From the NCBI GenBank assembly GCA_030141585.1, contig JAQIFP010000042.1, positions 1 through 64,000 on the forward strand: a stretch of 64,000 nt of DNA. The letters run 5' to 3'. How positions within the stretch are numbered: position 1 is the stretch's first letter; every line of letters starts with the position of its first letter. This document shows positions 1-11,224 of this stretch, piece after piece. Both the position numbers and the translations under genes were made by a program. The stretch is from Ophryocystis elektroscirrha (lineage: Eukaryota > Apicomplexa > Conoidasida > Neogregarinorida > Ophryocystidae). Below the pieces are notes generated by a model. The model did not search any database and was not told where the DNA came from. It was given only the letters and a program-made list of their open reading frames with translations.

Positions 1-168
1 CTTTTTCGGAAGGTTGTACAGCTTCTTTTTCGGAAGGTTGTACAGCTTCTTTTTCGGAAGGTTGTACAGCTTCTTTTTCGGAAGGTTGTACAGCTTCTTT
101 TTCGGAAGGTTGTACAGCTTCTTTTTCGGAAGGTTGTACAGCTTCTTTTTCAGATTGTTGTATAGCTT
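1..168. repeat. In-frame 24-bp coding tandem repeat
   Basis: Six identical 24-bp units occupy 1-144, followed by one variant unit (145-168) and then decay. The array continues past the left edge. On the minus strand each unit encodes VQPSEKEA. Perfect identity at the DNA level suggests recent expansion or homogenisation by unequal crossing-over or slippage. Confidence 0.95.
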
Positions 169-1454
169 TTTTTTCGGAAGTTTGGATCCCTTTTTTTTTT
201 GGAGACTTTAAACTTTCTATTTTCATAGTAGCCATTTCAGAAGGCTGCTTGGACTGAGAATTGGAAGTTTTTTCAGCATTTGGCTCTAAAACTGGAAGTT
301 TATTGCTCTGTTTAAATAATAATTTTTGGTCTTCTAATAATTTTGATTTGACAAGCTCTTTGGTTTCAATTTTATTAAATTCATTATCTTTAAGAGTTTT
401 AGAGAACTTTTTTAGCTCTAAATCTGAATTTTTAATTTTTTTCGGTTTAGGAAAAAGAGGCGATTTAGCTAATTTCTCCTCAAATAACTCGAAACTTTTA
501 AGCGTTTCCTTTTTTATATGTTCATACTCTTTTAGCTTATCGGCTTTATTTTTTAGATTCTTTTTTGATATTTCAGCTTCTGGCTTCAACGGCTCATCAA
601 TTGGTAGCTCAACGGCTTTAGTATTAAGTTTTTTGGCTCGATTTTCGATTGATCGACTACTTGGTGATTCAATCTCATTATTTTTGGTAATATGTTCTTC
701 CTTCGTTTTACTTGAAGGTTTATTCCGTTGATTCCATGATTCAAAGGAAGCAGAAATTTTTTTGGAATAAGGAATTTGATTATTACTTTTTAAACTTGAA
801 TCATTTTTGATGCCATCCTCAATTAAATTCGATTTATCAATTAAATCTTCTTTTGAGGACAATTTAGGCTCTAATAATTTATTTTTAGGCACATATTTTA
901 ATTTGCTAGGGGATTGTTCTTTGGCGTGGGTTTTTTCTATAATTTGTGGCATATTGTCTACATCTTTTTGTACAATATCTCTTTCTATATTAAACTCAAT
1001 ATTTTTCTCTAAAAAAAAATTGAATTTGAAGTAAAGAATACTTACTATTGACTTTTTTCGAGTTAATAGGCGACTCTAATGGTATAATACCGTTTTTTGG
1101 ATCTTTGTACACAAAGGGTTCAGAATTAAAAACAGAGTCGACTTTTAGAGGAATATTGGGGCTTTTATTTATTGGCAGCTTTTTATTTTCTACAGTACGT
1201 TGTTTTTTGGGGGAGTCTGTATGCAAAGATGGAGAAGAATCTAGCATGGAGGAATTATTATCAGCTGATATAAAAGCGTCAGATGATGGGTTTGATGAAA
1301 TATTAGGAGACCTAGACATTAATTCCAAAGGAACTTTTTTTTTTGAAATATTATTATTCTTCAATGACTCAGAATTTATTGGTGATGGAAATGGTAAATT
1401 ATTAAATGTTGAATTATTTGATTGAAATGAATTCTTTGTTTTAATTGGTACCAT
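1..1454 (-). CDS. Lys/Ser-rich protein with 8-residue tandem repeats (5' part, runs off left edge)
   Basis: I do not recognise a family. The frame reads on the minus strand from an ATG at 1454. Exon 1 is 1454-1046, followed by a 37-nt intron (1045-1009, GTAAGT...TTTTTTTTTAG). Exon 2 runs from 1008 to the window edge without a stop, giving at least 472 residues. The body is hydrophilic, rich in Lys, Ser, Glu and Asn, with no membrane segment or signal peptide visible, and it looks intrinsically disordered. The visible C-terminal part is a run of the octapeptide VQPSEKEA, repeated identically six times and degenerate at its start. The frame upstream of the ATG stays open for a short way, so an extra 5' exon is possible. 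The protein resembles the product at 43148-48615 in composition only. Joining across the intron keeps the frame, which supports a real coding sequence rather than the antisense ORFs on the plus strand. Confidence 0.75.
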
Positions 1455-2100
1455 TTCTAACACATTACAACTAGTAACGTTTTTATAAATAAAACTTTCG
1501 TTAATATATTTTTTATACTATCAATTTTTTTTTTATATACACACAAGTGTACCAAATATATATACATGGGGATAAATAAATTGGTTCTGTGTATACTAGA
1601 GATATATTGTATTTAAAATAATTATATGTGTATACAGAATAACACATTATCAACATTTTGACATTTTCATCTTAATGGTTTTACCGTGTATTAATATATA
1701 TTTCAATTATTTTGATTTATTCAATCAAGATTTTTGTTTTTTTTTTTTTTTTTTTTTTTTTTCTTCTCAAGTATTCAAGAAATATATAGTAATAATAAAT
1801 GAAAGAGTTTTTTTTTTATATAACTTTATCAATTTGTTGTTATAATTTTGGTTACATATATACATTTTCTGTCAATAGAAAAAAAACATGTAAGTAACAC
1901 ATAAAGAATATGAGCTGGTTTGAAAAAAGTGGACGTGGTACGAAAAAATATTTTTGCAGACGTACAGAATCCTCTGCTTTAAGAATGCATGCTTCTTGAT
2001 GATATAAAACATATATGATATTTATTGCATCGATATTTAACCTAAGAAATTAAAAAACTGTTGATAAAAAAAAAAGGAAGCATACATACCATTTTTTTTT
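1455..2100. other. Intergenic region with long T tract
   Basis: No gene is visible. The region separates the 3' end of the DDX6 gene from the 5' end of the repeat-protein gene, both on the minus strand, so it should hold the promoter and 5' UTR of the latter. It is AT-rich and contains an uninterrupted run of about 26 T at 1737-1762. No specific motif can be assigned. Confidence 0.6.
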
Positions 2101-3624
2101 TTAGGTATATAAAGCTGGATCTACATCTTGTGGTATAGGCTTTATTTCAGTTCCTAATTCACGCTCTATGCGGAATAAGTTCGAGCTATCTTCATAAGTA
2201 ATTAGATTTACAGCTAATCCTAAATGGCCAAAGCGGCCAGAGCGTCCTATACGATGTAAATATGTTTCAGCATTTTTCGGGAAATCAAAGTTGATAACGA
2301 CATTAACTGTTTGTATATCAATTCCACGCGTAAATAAATCAGAGCTAACTAAACAACGACAAGCTTGGTTACGGAAATCATGAAAAACGCGATTTCTATG
2401 TTGCTGAATCATTCGAGCGTGAATAAAAAAACATGAAAATCCTAATTCGCATATTTTTTGAGCTAATAATTCGACACGCGTAACAGAATTACAAAATATG
2501 ATGGCTTGATTTATTTGTAATTTACGGAATAGTGTATATAGGCAATGAAGTTTTTGTCTTTCTTCAACAAATGCATAATATTGGGTTACACCTTTAAGTG
2601 TTAATTCTTCCATTAAATTAATCTCATAGGCATCCGGAATATATTTATCTTTGAAATTTTTAACACTTACAGGGAAAGTTGCACTGAAAAATAATATTTG
2701 TCTTTGTTGTGGTAAGAATCCAATTAATTGCTCGACAATTGGTTGAAATTCGGGAGACAATAGTTTATCTGCTTCGTCCATAACAATAAATGTACATTCC
2801 GTTAAATCTGCTACACCTTTGGTAGCTAAATCCAAGACTCGACCAGGCGTTGCTACTAATACATGGACTGGATTATAGAGACGCATAATATCGTCCCTCA
2901 AAGAAGTTCCTCCGGTAGATACCATACATTGTATATTCATATGTTTTCCTAGCTCCTTTACGACAGAACTTGTTTGTAAAGCCAATTCCCTTGTAGGCAC
3001 TAATATAAGGCCTTGTATTTTACGTTTAGTCTGCGTACAGCATTTCTCTAGTAAGGGAATGACAAATGCTGCAGTTTTCCCGGTACCATTTTTGGCACGT
3101 GCTATAATATTTCGACCAGCTAAAGCACGAGGTATAGATTCTTCCTGTATGGGCGATGGACGCTCAAAGCCTTTTTCAAAAATCCCCATTAATAATTCAC
3201 GCTTTAAAAAATAATCTTCAAACTCGTTTCCTTTCGTGTTTAAAACATCCTCTGTTTTGTAACGTTTATCCCGTTGAGCAGCTAAAACTTTTTCCTTCCA
3301 AACGTCGTCAAATTCAACGTATCCAATTTGTGGTTGACCTCCGCCTCCACCGCCGCCTCTTTGGTATGAATTGTAATTATTTGTATTGTGCTGCTGCTGT
3401 GGTTGTTGCTGCTGCTGCTGCTGCTGCGATGTGGTTGTGGTGGTCGTGGTCTTGGTCGTCGCAGTAGCTGTTTGTTGACCTGAAGCTGTATTATTATCGA
3501 CACCTTTAGTCGTCTCCAATGTTGCTGCCGCAGTAGTTGCACCTATGTTTACGGAAGATGAAGGATTTCCTCCAGCAGCACTTGTTATACTTGTCATACT
3601 TGGATTCACAACAGAAGTAACCAT
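2101..3624 (-). CDS. DDX6: DDX6/DHH1/DOZI-type DEAD-box RNA helicase
   Basis: This is an ATP-dependent RNA helicase of the DDX6 family, which represses translation and promotes decapping of mRNA in cytoplasmic P-body-like granules; in Plasmodium the orthologue DOZI stores transcripts in female gametocytes. The protein is 507 residues from a single exon with an ATG start at 3624. The N-terminal ~100 residues are low complexity (Thr, poly-Gln, poly-Gly). The core shows all the motifs: Q motif near [10 protein letters not shown], Walker A AKNGTGKT, Ia [21 protein letters not shown], then in domain 2 the IIFCNS, TRGIDIQ and [10 protein letters not shown] motifs. It ends in DPALYT like apicomplexan orthologues. 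The core is very conserved, so the assignment is secure. Whether it stores gametocyte mRNA here is inference. Confidence 0.97.
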   Translation of the reverse strand: MVTSVVNPSMTSITSAAGGNPSSSVNIGATTAAATLETTKGVDNNTASGQQTATATTKTTTTTTTSQQQQQQQQPQQQHNTNNYNSYQRGGGGGGGQPQIGYVEFDDVWKEKVLAAQRDKRYKTEDVLNTKGNEFEDYFLKRELLMGIFEKGFERPSPIQEESIPRALAGRNIIARAKNGTGKTAAFVIPLLEKCCTQTKRKIQGLILVPTRELALQTSSVVKELGKHMNIQCMVSTGGTSLRDDIMRLYNPVHVLVATPGRVLDLATKGVADLTECTFIVMDEADKLLSPEFQPIVEQLIGFLPQQRQILFFSATFPVSVKNFKDKYIPDAYEINLMEELTLKGVTQYYAFVEERQKLHCLYTLFRKLQINQAIIFCNSVTRVELLAQKICELGFSCFFIHARMIQQHRNRVFHDFRNQACRCLVSSDLFTRGIDIQTVNVVINFDFPKNAETYLHRIGRSGRFGHLGLAVNLITYEDSSNLFRIERELGTEIKPIPQDVDPALYT

Positions 3625-4339
3625 ACTTTATAGAAATATATTTACGATATATTCTAGTTTAATTTCACGATTTTTTCGTAACTTTTGTAAATAAGAAAGA
3701 ATCTCCCGTACTAATGGAACACAAAGAGAAGATGAAAAAAAAATTATTAACAATAGAATAAAAAAGGCAAATACAATATAGGCAAATTAAACCAATAAAC
3801 CTTACTTCAGAATTACTTATATATTTTGATATTATTAAGTTTTCACTTTATTTTGAGACTATAGATATAAAAGGTTAACCTGATAAGTAAATAACAAACA
3901 TTCATAAAAAATTTTCATGTATATACAATTTTTATATTTAATTACTCATTATTACACAAACATTTTAACATATTCACATAATCAAATAATAAAGTGATGT
4001 GTTTATTTCAATTATTACAAGAGATATCAAATTACTCTATAATCAATTATATTATCATTACATGACAATCATTTACTTTAAGATAAAAAAAAAAAAATAT
4101 TTTTTATTTTTTTTTTATATTTATAATATTAGTCAAAAATAAATAACCAGTTTTCTTTTACATAAATATTTATACAAATAACTTTATCTTGAAATTTTTA
4201 TTCTAAGTAAGTTTCTAAACGTAATCAACATCAAAATTAAGAGACACATGTGCATTATAAATAATGTGTTTCTGTAAAATCATTCAACACTGTGTTAAAT
4301 TTATGTATTAACATCAATGTCTGTATATAGTAGAAAAAA
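3625..4339. other. Intergenic region upstream of DDX6
   Basis: AT-rich DNA between the DDX6 start and the 3' end of the neighbouring minus-strand gene. It must carry the DDX6 promoter and 5' UTR and the terminator of the next gene. I see only A/T homopolymer runs (for example around 4086-4118) and no gene. Confidence 0.5.
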
Positions 4340-4603
4340 TTATTTTTTTGCATGATTTGATTTTGGGCGCGCGTCATTATTTTTGTAAAATGTGCGGTTA
4401 GACAAATGCCATGGTTTTTTGTACTCTTCATTTTGATTGTACATATTCTTATCTACAAAAAAAATACAGATTACAAATTTTTCTTCTAATTGTAATAATG
4501 AAAAAAATCAAATAATACACCACATAGACTCAAATCAAATCAGATATGGTAACTATATATATAAATATTGTATATATATATATTCTTATATACAAAATAT
4601 GTA

Positions 4604-4634
<31 letters not shown>

Positions 4635-7021
4635 TATTTATGAAATATTAAGCTGTGAAACTATAAATGCACAATATAGTTAAGCTTCAATTATACAAAT
4701 TATGAGATAGTTTAATATATTATTAAAGGTTAGTATAACTTTGGATACTTACACTCTACTTTGAAGTGTGGTTGTTGAGATTTTTGATTACTCGAATTGT
4801 TTGTTTTGGACGGATTCCGAGGAGTAATATCAGTTTTAGGGATTTTGTCGGTATTAGGAGGCCTTCTATATAGGGTACCACGTATTTTTTTGTTAACGCG
4901 TCTTTTTTGAGTGCAAGCTTGTAAGTAGGATTGATTGTTGTAGTTACTACTATTAGAAGACGTCTTCAAGATTTTATTGTGAGTTAAAACATCGTTGTTT
5001 GTTAACACATAGTCCTTTTTAGTTTCTTGTATAGAATCATTTATTCTATTAGCATTTGAAGTGCTTCCTAATATTGCTGCAAAGTTACTATTTTTTATGC
5101 TATCTTCAATAAGAAGTCCAGCGTCAGAGTTACCTACATGTAAACAAAATCAAGCATGCAGAATTATATAACATTGATATTTTATTACTTTTTTTCTTAA
5201 TAATTTATATGAAGCCGTTTTAATAAAAATAATTCATGTAGACGAATTACAAAATCATTAAAAAAACATGTACATGATACTACTTATTCATTATACTATG
5301 TCTAAATTAAAAACTTTAGATGTATGCATATAAATATATATATACATATATATATTTATAAGTAGATAGATATATTTATAAGTAGATATATATATTTATA
5401 AGTACATATATATATTTAATTAATAGTTAAGCTAATTATATTGAAGAAAAATCGTATATACCTGAAGGTTTTTCATAGTTGATAAAAGAAGTGTAGGATT
5501 GTTTATTTGCCTCTTGATACTTGATATTAGGCTTAGTATTTGGGGAGTTTTCTGTATTTTTGGCTCCAGAGTCTGAAAAATTGTTGTTACCATTAGAAAC
5601 ACGAATGTTTTCAGGTGGCTTTATAGGACTTGAATTTATTTTCTTAGTGAGAACTTCTGCTATTTCTCTTTTAGGAGATAAATCAGAATTAACTTCCTCT
5701 CTATCTTCTTCTTGATTATAGTAGGGAATATACTGCCCAATGAGAAACCCAGTTCTTTCCAATAAATCTTTCGGGTAATCCAAATATATTTTGTTATTGT
5801 CAAAATAATTATTCGCATTAGTGTTGTTATAAGTTGTAGTTGTTGTTGTATAATGGTTAATACGATCAGGGTCATAAGATGAACCAAAATGAGGTTGACG
5901 ATAGTTCAAGCTATTTAGATCTAATAGCTTAGAGCGATCTACGTTAAGTGAAGCAAATTTGAACTCATGCACATCTTCGTCATATTCATTTCCTTCTAAA
6001 AAAAATAAATATGAACTTAAAAAATTACATATATAAAAAATAATGCAAATAAATTTTTATATTTTTATGATACTAATTCAAGTTTATTAAAAATTATGTA
6101 AACCTCATTTTAAATATACGTAAATTTATATATGTATTTTTTTATATATATAGAGGGAGACAAAGAAATTACCAATTTTTAAGAGAAAAACAAAATGTCT
6201 AAGAAAAGAAATATTTAAATATTGGATATATCTATATGCGTAATTGTAACGAAAATACACAATAATTTAAATTAATAATGTGTTAAATTTGATAAAATGT
6301 AAATTATATAAAGTTACTGCCATATATTTATATTATATATATATATATATATATGTATGTACACTAATATCGATGCTTATGTAAACAAATTATTTATTTG
6401 CCGATTCATACCGTTTGATATGTGAAAAATTGGTCCATCAGTAGAAGTAGTAGGAGAGTTTTGAGGTTGCGAAGGATTATTTTGAGTCGGTTTTTGTTTC
6501 ATAAGCTCATAGTTTCTATTAGGGAAATTCGGATACATAACTTGGTCTGTAGGAATAGACTGTTGATACATTGCATCAGAGCGATAGTGCCCAATAGCAT
6601 TTCCAGCAAAACGTCCTTTTGACGAAAGATGACGTATAGGTGCGGGAAATATCGTTTCAGATTTATTAATTGCGGTCTACAGAAACACAAATTACACAAA
6701 CGTTAACAGTATATATTCCAACATATTGTAAATTAATATCTACCATAAACTGCAAATTAAGTTTATAAGTTATGACTTTCTATATTTTAATAATATATAT
6801 AGACACATTTATTTTAAAAATATAATATATATGTTAATATATATATATATATATACATAATAGTAATTACATATAAAAATATAATATATGTATATATACA
6901 TGATAGTAATAATATATACATATAAAAATATTTACATATAAAAATATAATATATAAATATATATATATATACATATATATAAATATATATTTGTATGTAT
7001 ATATTTGTATGTATATATTTG

Positions 7022-7052
<31 letters not shown>

Positions 7053-8672
7053 ATACACATGTTTTAACGAAAAGAACTAATTCCCAAGTTTATATTTAGT
7101 TTACATATCAAACGCGTAATTTAATTTATTGTTTACCTGATTCAAAAAAGATGAATTCATTTGATACTGTCGAATAGCAGGTAACTTGGATTTAAATGTG
7201 TTTGTGTAACAGTTTTTAAAATCATCATATTTAAGGTTATTTTGATTACGCAAATCTTGAAAGGAATTTTCTTGTTTTTCAAGCACAAAATGGCATATGC
7301 AAGAAGATTTTGATGATTTTTTAGGAGGTATGCTAATATCAGGCGTTTTATAACTACTTAGACTGACGGGAAATGTTGATGATTCATTATTTGAAACAGG
7401 TATGGTTTCGTTTTGAATACAAAATTTAGGTTTATTTGTGAGATCGTAATATTGATCAATTTTGCATAATGGCGATATAAGGTCAAGATTATATTTCAAA
7501 TTCATTTCATCACTTTCTAACCAATCTAATTGGAAAAGATGCTCTTTATTTTCTTTATCGTTCACTAATACATTACGTCTACACATGTAATCATCAATGG
7601 AATACTTTTTTTTTTGAGACCAGGAAGAAAGTCTCCTTTGATCACTCGAAAGAGTTTTATTCGTTTGTATACCATTTTCTATTACACTTTCTACATTAAA
7701 TAAATTGGTTTCATCTGTCTTTTCAGTAGTTATGTCAGATAAAATATTGTGGTCGCCTATAACGCCTATTGGACGTGTATTTTCTTCGAAATTGTATTTA
7801 GGTTTCTCGTCTTCATTGACATTTGCTGTTAACTCTATGTCTCTAACCTGAGATCTAAGAGGGGATAATGGCTGATAATGCATAGGCTGAAAAGGGGCGA
7901 AATCCGATAATGTGGGATTTAAAGATGGTACCGAAGAATTTGGCGTAAATTTACTACTTTCAATTCGATTCATTGCTGCAATTCCTTCTAAAATAATCCG
8001 TTTAGTATAATTATTTCTAAATCTATATTTATATAAAACATAATTTACAGTATTTTGCTAATACTGTAATGTAATCAAATACTTCTGATTACAATCCACA
8101 ACAAAATATATATAGAACATACATATAAACATATATATATATATATATTATGTGTATATAATACGTATATCATGATATGCATAAACTCATCTATAAATAA
8201 TCTTCTAAGGAAAAAGTAAATTATATTTAGTCAACAACCAATATATAGATATTTTACCATATATATATATATATATGTATATACATATAGATTAATTATT
8301 AAAATAAATAAAAATATTTATATATTAATGAGTTGATTATATATGTAGTATTTAGTCATGAAGATTCGTAAACTTATTATAAATATAATTTGGAAACTCA
8401 CTCTTTTTCTTCAAGTCTGCAGATTGGGCAGGAATAGATTCATCTATATTTGGAAATTCATTGGGTGTATGAAAAGTTTTAGTATCTAAATCGCTTGCTG
8501 ATTGCTGCTCTCGCGATGTCCACACACTTTGTATGGGAGTTTGAACGACACTTGATGATTTTTGGTATTGCTGATTTGGTAGCTCTGTCATAAAGCACAT
8601 AGATAAGAATATTCTTTATTATATAATACCCAACTATTTATTTCAGCCACACAAACATACATGACAAAATAT

Positions 8673-8716
<44 letters not shown>

Positions 8717-9368
8717 GTTTTAAATAATAATAATAATAATGTTTAAATAATAATAGATATACAGTATATTTAGGTAGTAAGCCATTTTGATAGTATAAAT
8801 AAAGTTTAGATTATATTAACCAAGGACTGTGAAAAGTAAACATGCACATATATTCTTAGATATATTTAAGTATTATTTACAATATTTCACTTAGCATATT
8901 GATATAAATGGGATTTAATACCAAGAAAACGCCGTTTATACTTGTAAATATGCGCCTTCGTGTATATAATATATATATATATATATATATTAATATAGTA
9001 ATTCTATATGTTTAACAAAAAATACCTAAATCAAGACGTTCTGTTGATTTAGTAACATCCTGCTTATTATCGTATGATGATATGGACTGATTAAGCAAAT
9101 TTTGGAATGGTGAATCTACGTGTTCAGATTTGGTAGTTTGAGTCTCTAGTTTTAATACATCAGTAGTCCATTTTTTATTTCGTACATTGGAGTTCAATAA
9201 AGTTTGTGTCGTTGATGAAACAGTTGAAAATGGACCAGAAACAATAAATACGGGTTTTGGAGGAGTTAAACGGATTGACTCAGAACTGGTTAAATTTGAT
9301 TGACGTGTATTTGCATGGCGATTACCATACCTTCTACTAATTGATGAACTTCCAACATTGTTATACAT
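4340..9368 (-). CDS. Unrecognised 889-residue disordered protein, seven exons
   Basis: I do not recognise this protein. Seven minus-strand exons join in frame: 9368-9026, 8584-8402, 7987-7137, 6676-6412, 5995-5462, 5133-4753 and 4452-4340, a total of 2670 nt, ending in TAA. All junctions have GT donors and AG acceptors with T-rich tails. The product is hydrophilic and rich in Asn, Ser, Thr and Gln, with no membrane segment, signal peptide or recognisable domain. It has Tyr-rich stretches around exon 5, one Thr run and a few SP/TP sites. The six introns are 300-460 nt, with none in the tiny class so common elsewhere in this window, and five of the six are in phase 1. Exon 3 has two possible in-frame acceptors 12 nt apart (7987 or 7975). 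The start at 9368 is the first ATG in the first open segment. It is head-to-head with the ABCG gene. Confidence 0.75.
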
Positions 9369-10216
9369 TAATATTTACCTATAAATTTCTTGTTATTTTG
9401 GTTATAACAGTTACTTTTAAATTCAATAAATAATAAACACTTTTTTTTTTTTTTTAACTATAAGTTTAGAGCACTATACAGTAATATTTACATAAATATA
9501 TTTTCACAAAAAATATCTATACATATACATAAATTTAGTTATTTTTGAATCCAATATTTTAAAATATTAAAAAGAAAATATATCTTACAATAAACATTAA
9601 ATTAAATCTTATTCGTTATTTAATTTTATGGTTTATTCACCCTGATGTACTTGAGACTAAATACAAACCAGATAAGAGAACCTTTCTAACCGGAACAATG
9701 CTTATTCAAATATATAATCAACTAAGTATTTACTAATCTATGTAAATGTAGATAAACTATTAATTGAAGCAAACATTTCTTTAAAAAAAAAATTATTTTT
9801 ATATATTTTATTGAAAAAAAGTTGAGATGTTCATTTATAAATAATTTATTTGATTTTGTACCGAATAATAGAAAAAGATTATTATTAACTTTAATAACAG
9901 ACTTTTGGTAAAATATATTGTAAAATGTTTTCACTAATTTAATTTCAAGAAGTGAATATTAAGTACGTAGTGTATTTGTTTATCTATCGTATTCATACTT
10001 AGATACACTTAAATAAAACGTCTATAGTTCTATTAAACTAAAAAAATCACAGAGTATATAGCAAATGTGAGTATTTTGTACTTGCTTCCATCTGATATCA
10101 TATGTAAGCGTTTTTTACAATCTATTTCCTTTTTTTGTCTAATAGTAATTATTTGAGAATATTAACTTATTAAGGAAAATCTGGCAGAAAGCATTCGCAT
10201 GCAGTATTATGCGTAG
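9369..10216. promoter_or_regulatory. Divergent upstream region (4340-9368 gene / ABCG)
   Basis: About 850 bp lies between two divergently transcribed genes, so both promoters should be here. It is AT-rich with a T run near 9441-9456. No specific regulatory motif is recognisable, and the short ORF at 9722-9934 has no coding look. Confidence 0.5.
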
Positions 10217-11186
10217 ATGATTGAAGATAATTCAAATTATTATGATATCTCAAATATAAACTATCCAACAACAAGTGCGTCCGATGGATACGAAAACGAT
10301 TATACGGAAAGTCTATATACACCACACAGTTTAGCTGGGGGTTTACACCATCCAATATTTAATGGCTTATCTGTTATTATAGATAATGTATCATATAAAG
10401 ATTTTAAGGCGAATAAAATTTGCATACAGAATATATCGTTTATAGCACGATCTGGTTGTATAACGGGTATTGTAGGATCTGTTAAATCAGGAAAAACTGT
10501 ATTATTGAAATGCATAGCGGGATTGTACCCTTGTGTCAAACAAAATATTACCGGGAGTGTATACTGTGTATGCTTAAATGCAGATCCTCATATACCGCAA
10601 AGATTAATATATGTATCATCTAATGCAAAGTTCTGCAATTACTTGACAATATTAGAGTACTTAATATACGTCGTACGTTTCATCCGTACAGAGCTAGATG
10701 AAACTGATCGTAATTCATTAATTTGTCGTATTTTGAAAGACGTGGATCTATGGCTTTACCGCAACGAATACATTAATAGTAAAAATCTAATAAAATCTAT
10801 TGATCATAGTTCTAAACGATTAGCTCTTGCTATTGCTGTTATTCAAAAAGCTAAAGTGATTGTTTTTGATAAAATTGTATCAAATTACGATTCTAGTTCT
10901 TTTCCCTTAATTTTACTCCTGAAAAAAATAGCCACAAAATATCAATGTTGTATTATTTGTTCACAAAGCCGCTTACATCATAAAGTAATATATTTTATTA
11001 AACAAATTAAATATTTTGATAAAATATTGTAAGTTTTATGCTGTGAAAATACACCCGCTTTATTTTACTTTTTTGTTTGTATATTTTTGTTAATATTTCG
11101 AAAATTCGAAATAATTGATCAAATTCAATTTAATATATATTAAATTAGTTTTTATTAAGTCTTAAATAATATAAAAAATATACATA

Positions 11187-11224
<38 letters not shown>

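Noticed and set aside
1..168. Regular repeats as a possible CRISPR-like array
   Set aside because: The units are directly adjacent without spacers and encode an in-frame octapeptide in a eukaryotic gene.
14..211. Plus-strand ORF of repeated SFFFGRLY units
   Set aside because: It is the antisense of the VQPSEKEA repeat. The minus-strand frame joins over a clean 37-nt intron into a long open frame, while the plus frame ends quickly.
1048..1425. Plus-strand 125-codon ORF
   Set aside because: It is antisense to exon 1 of the Lys/Ser-rich minus-strand gene and has no support beyond being open.
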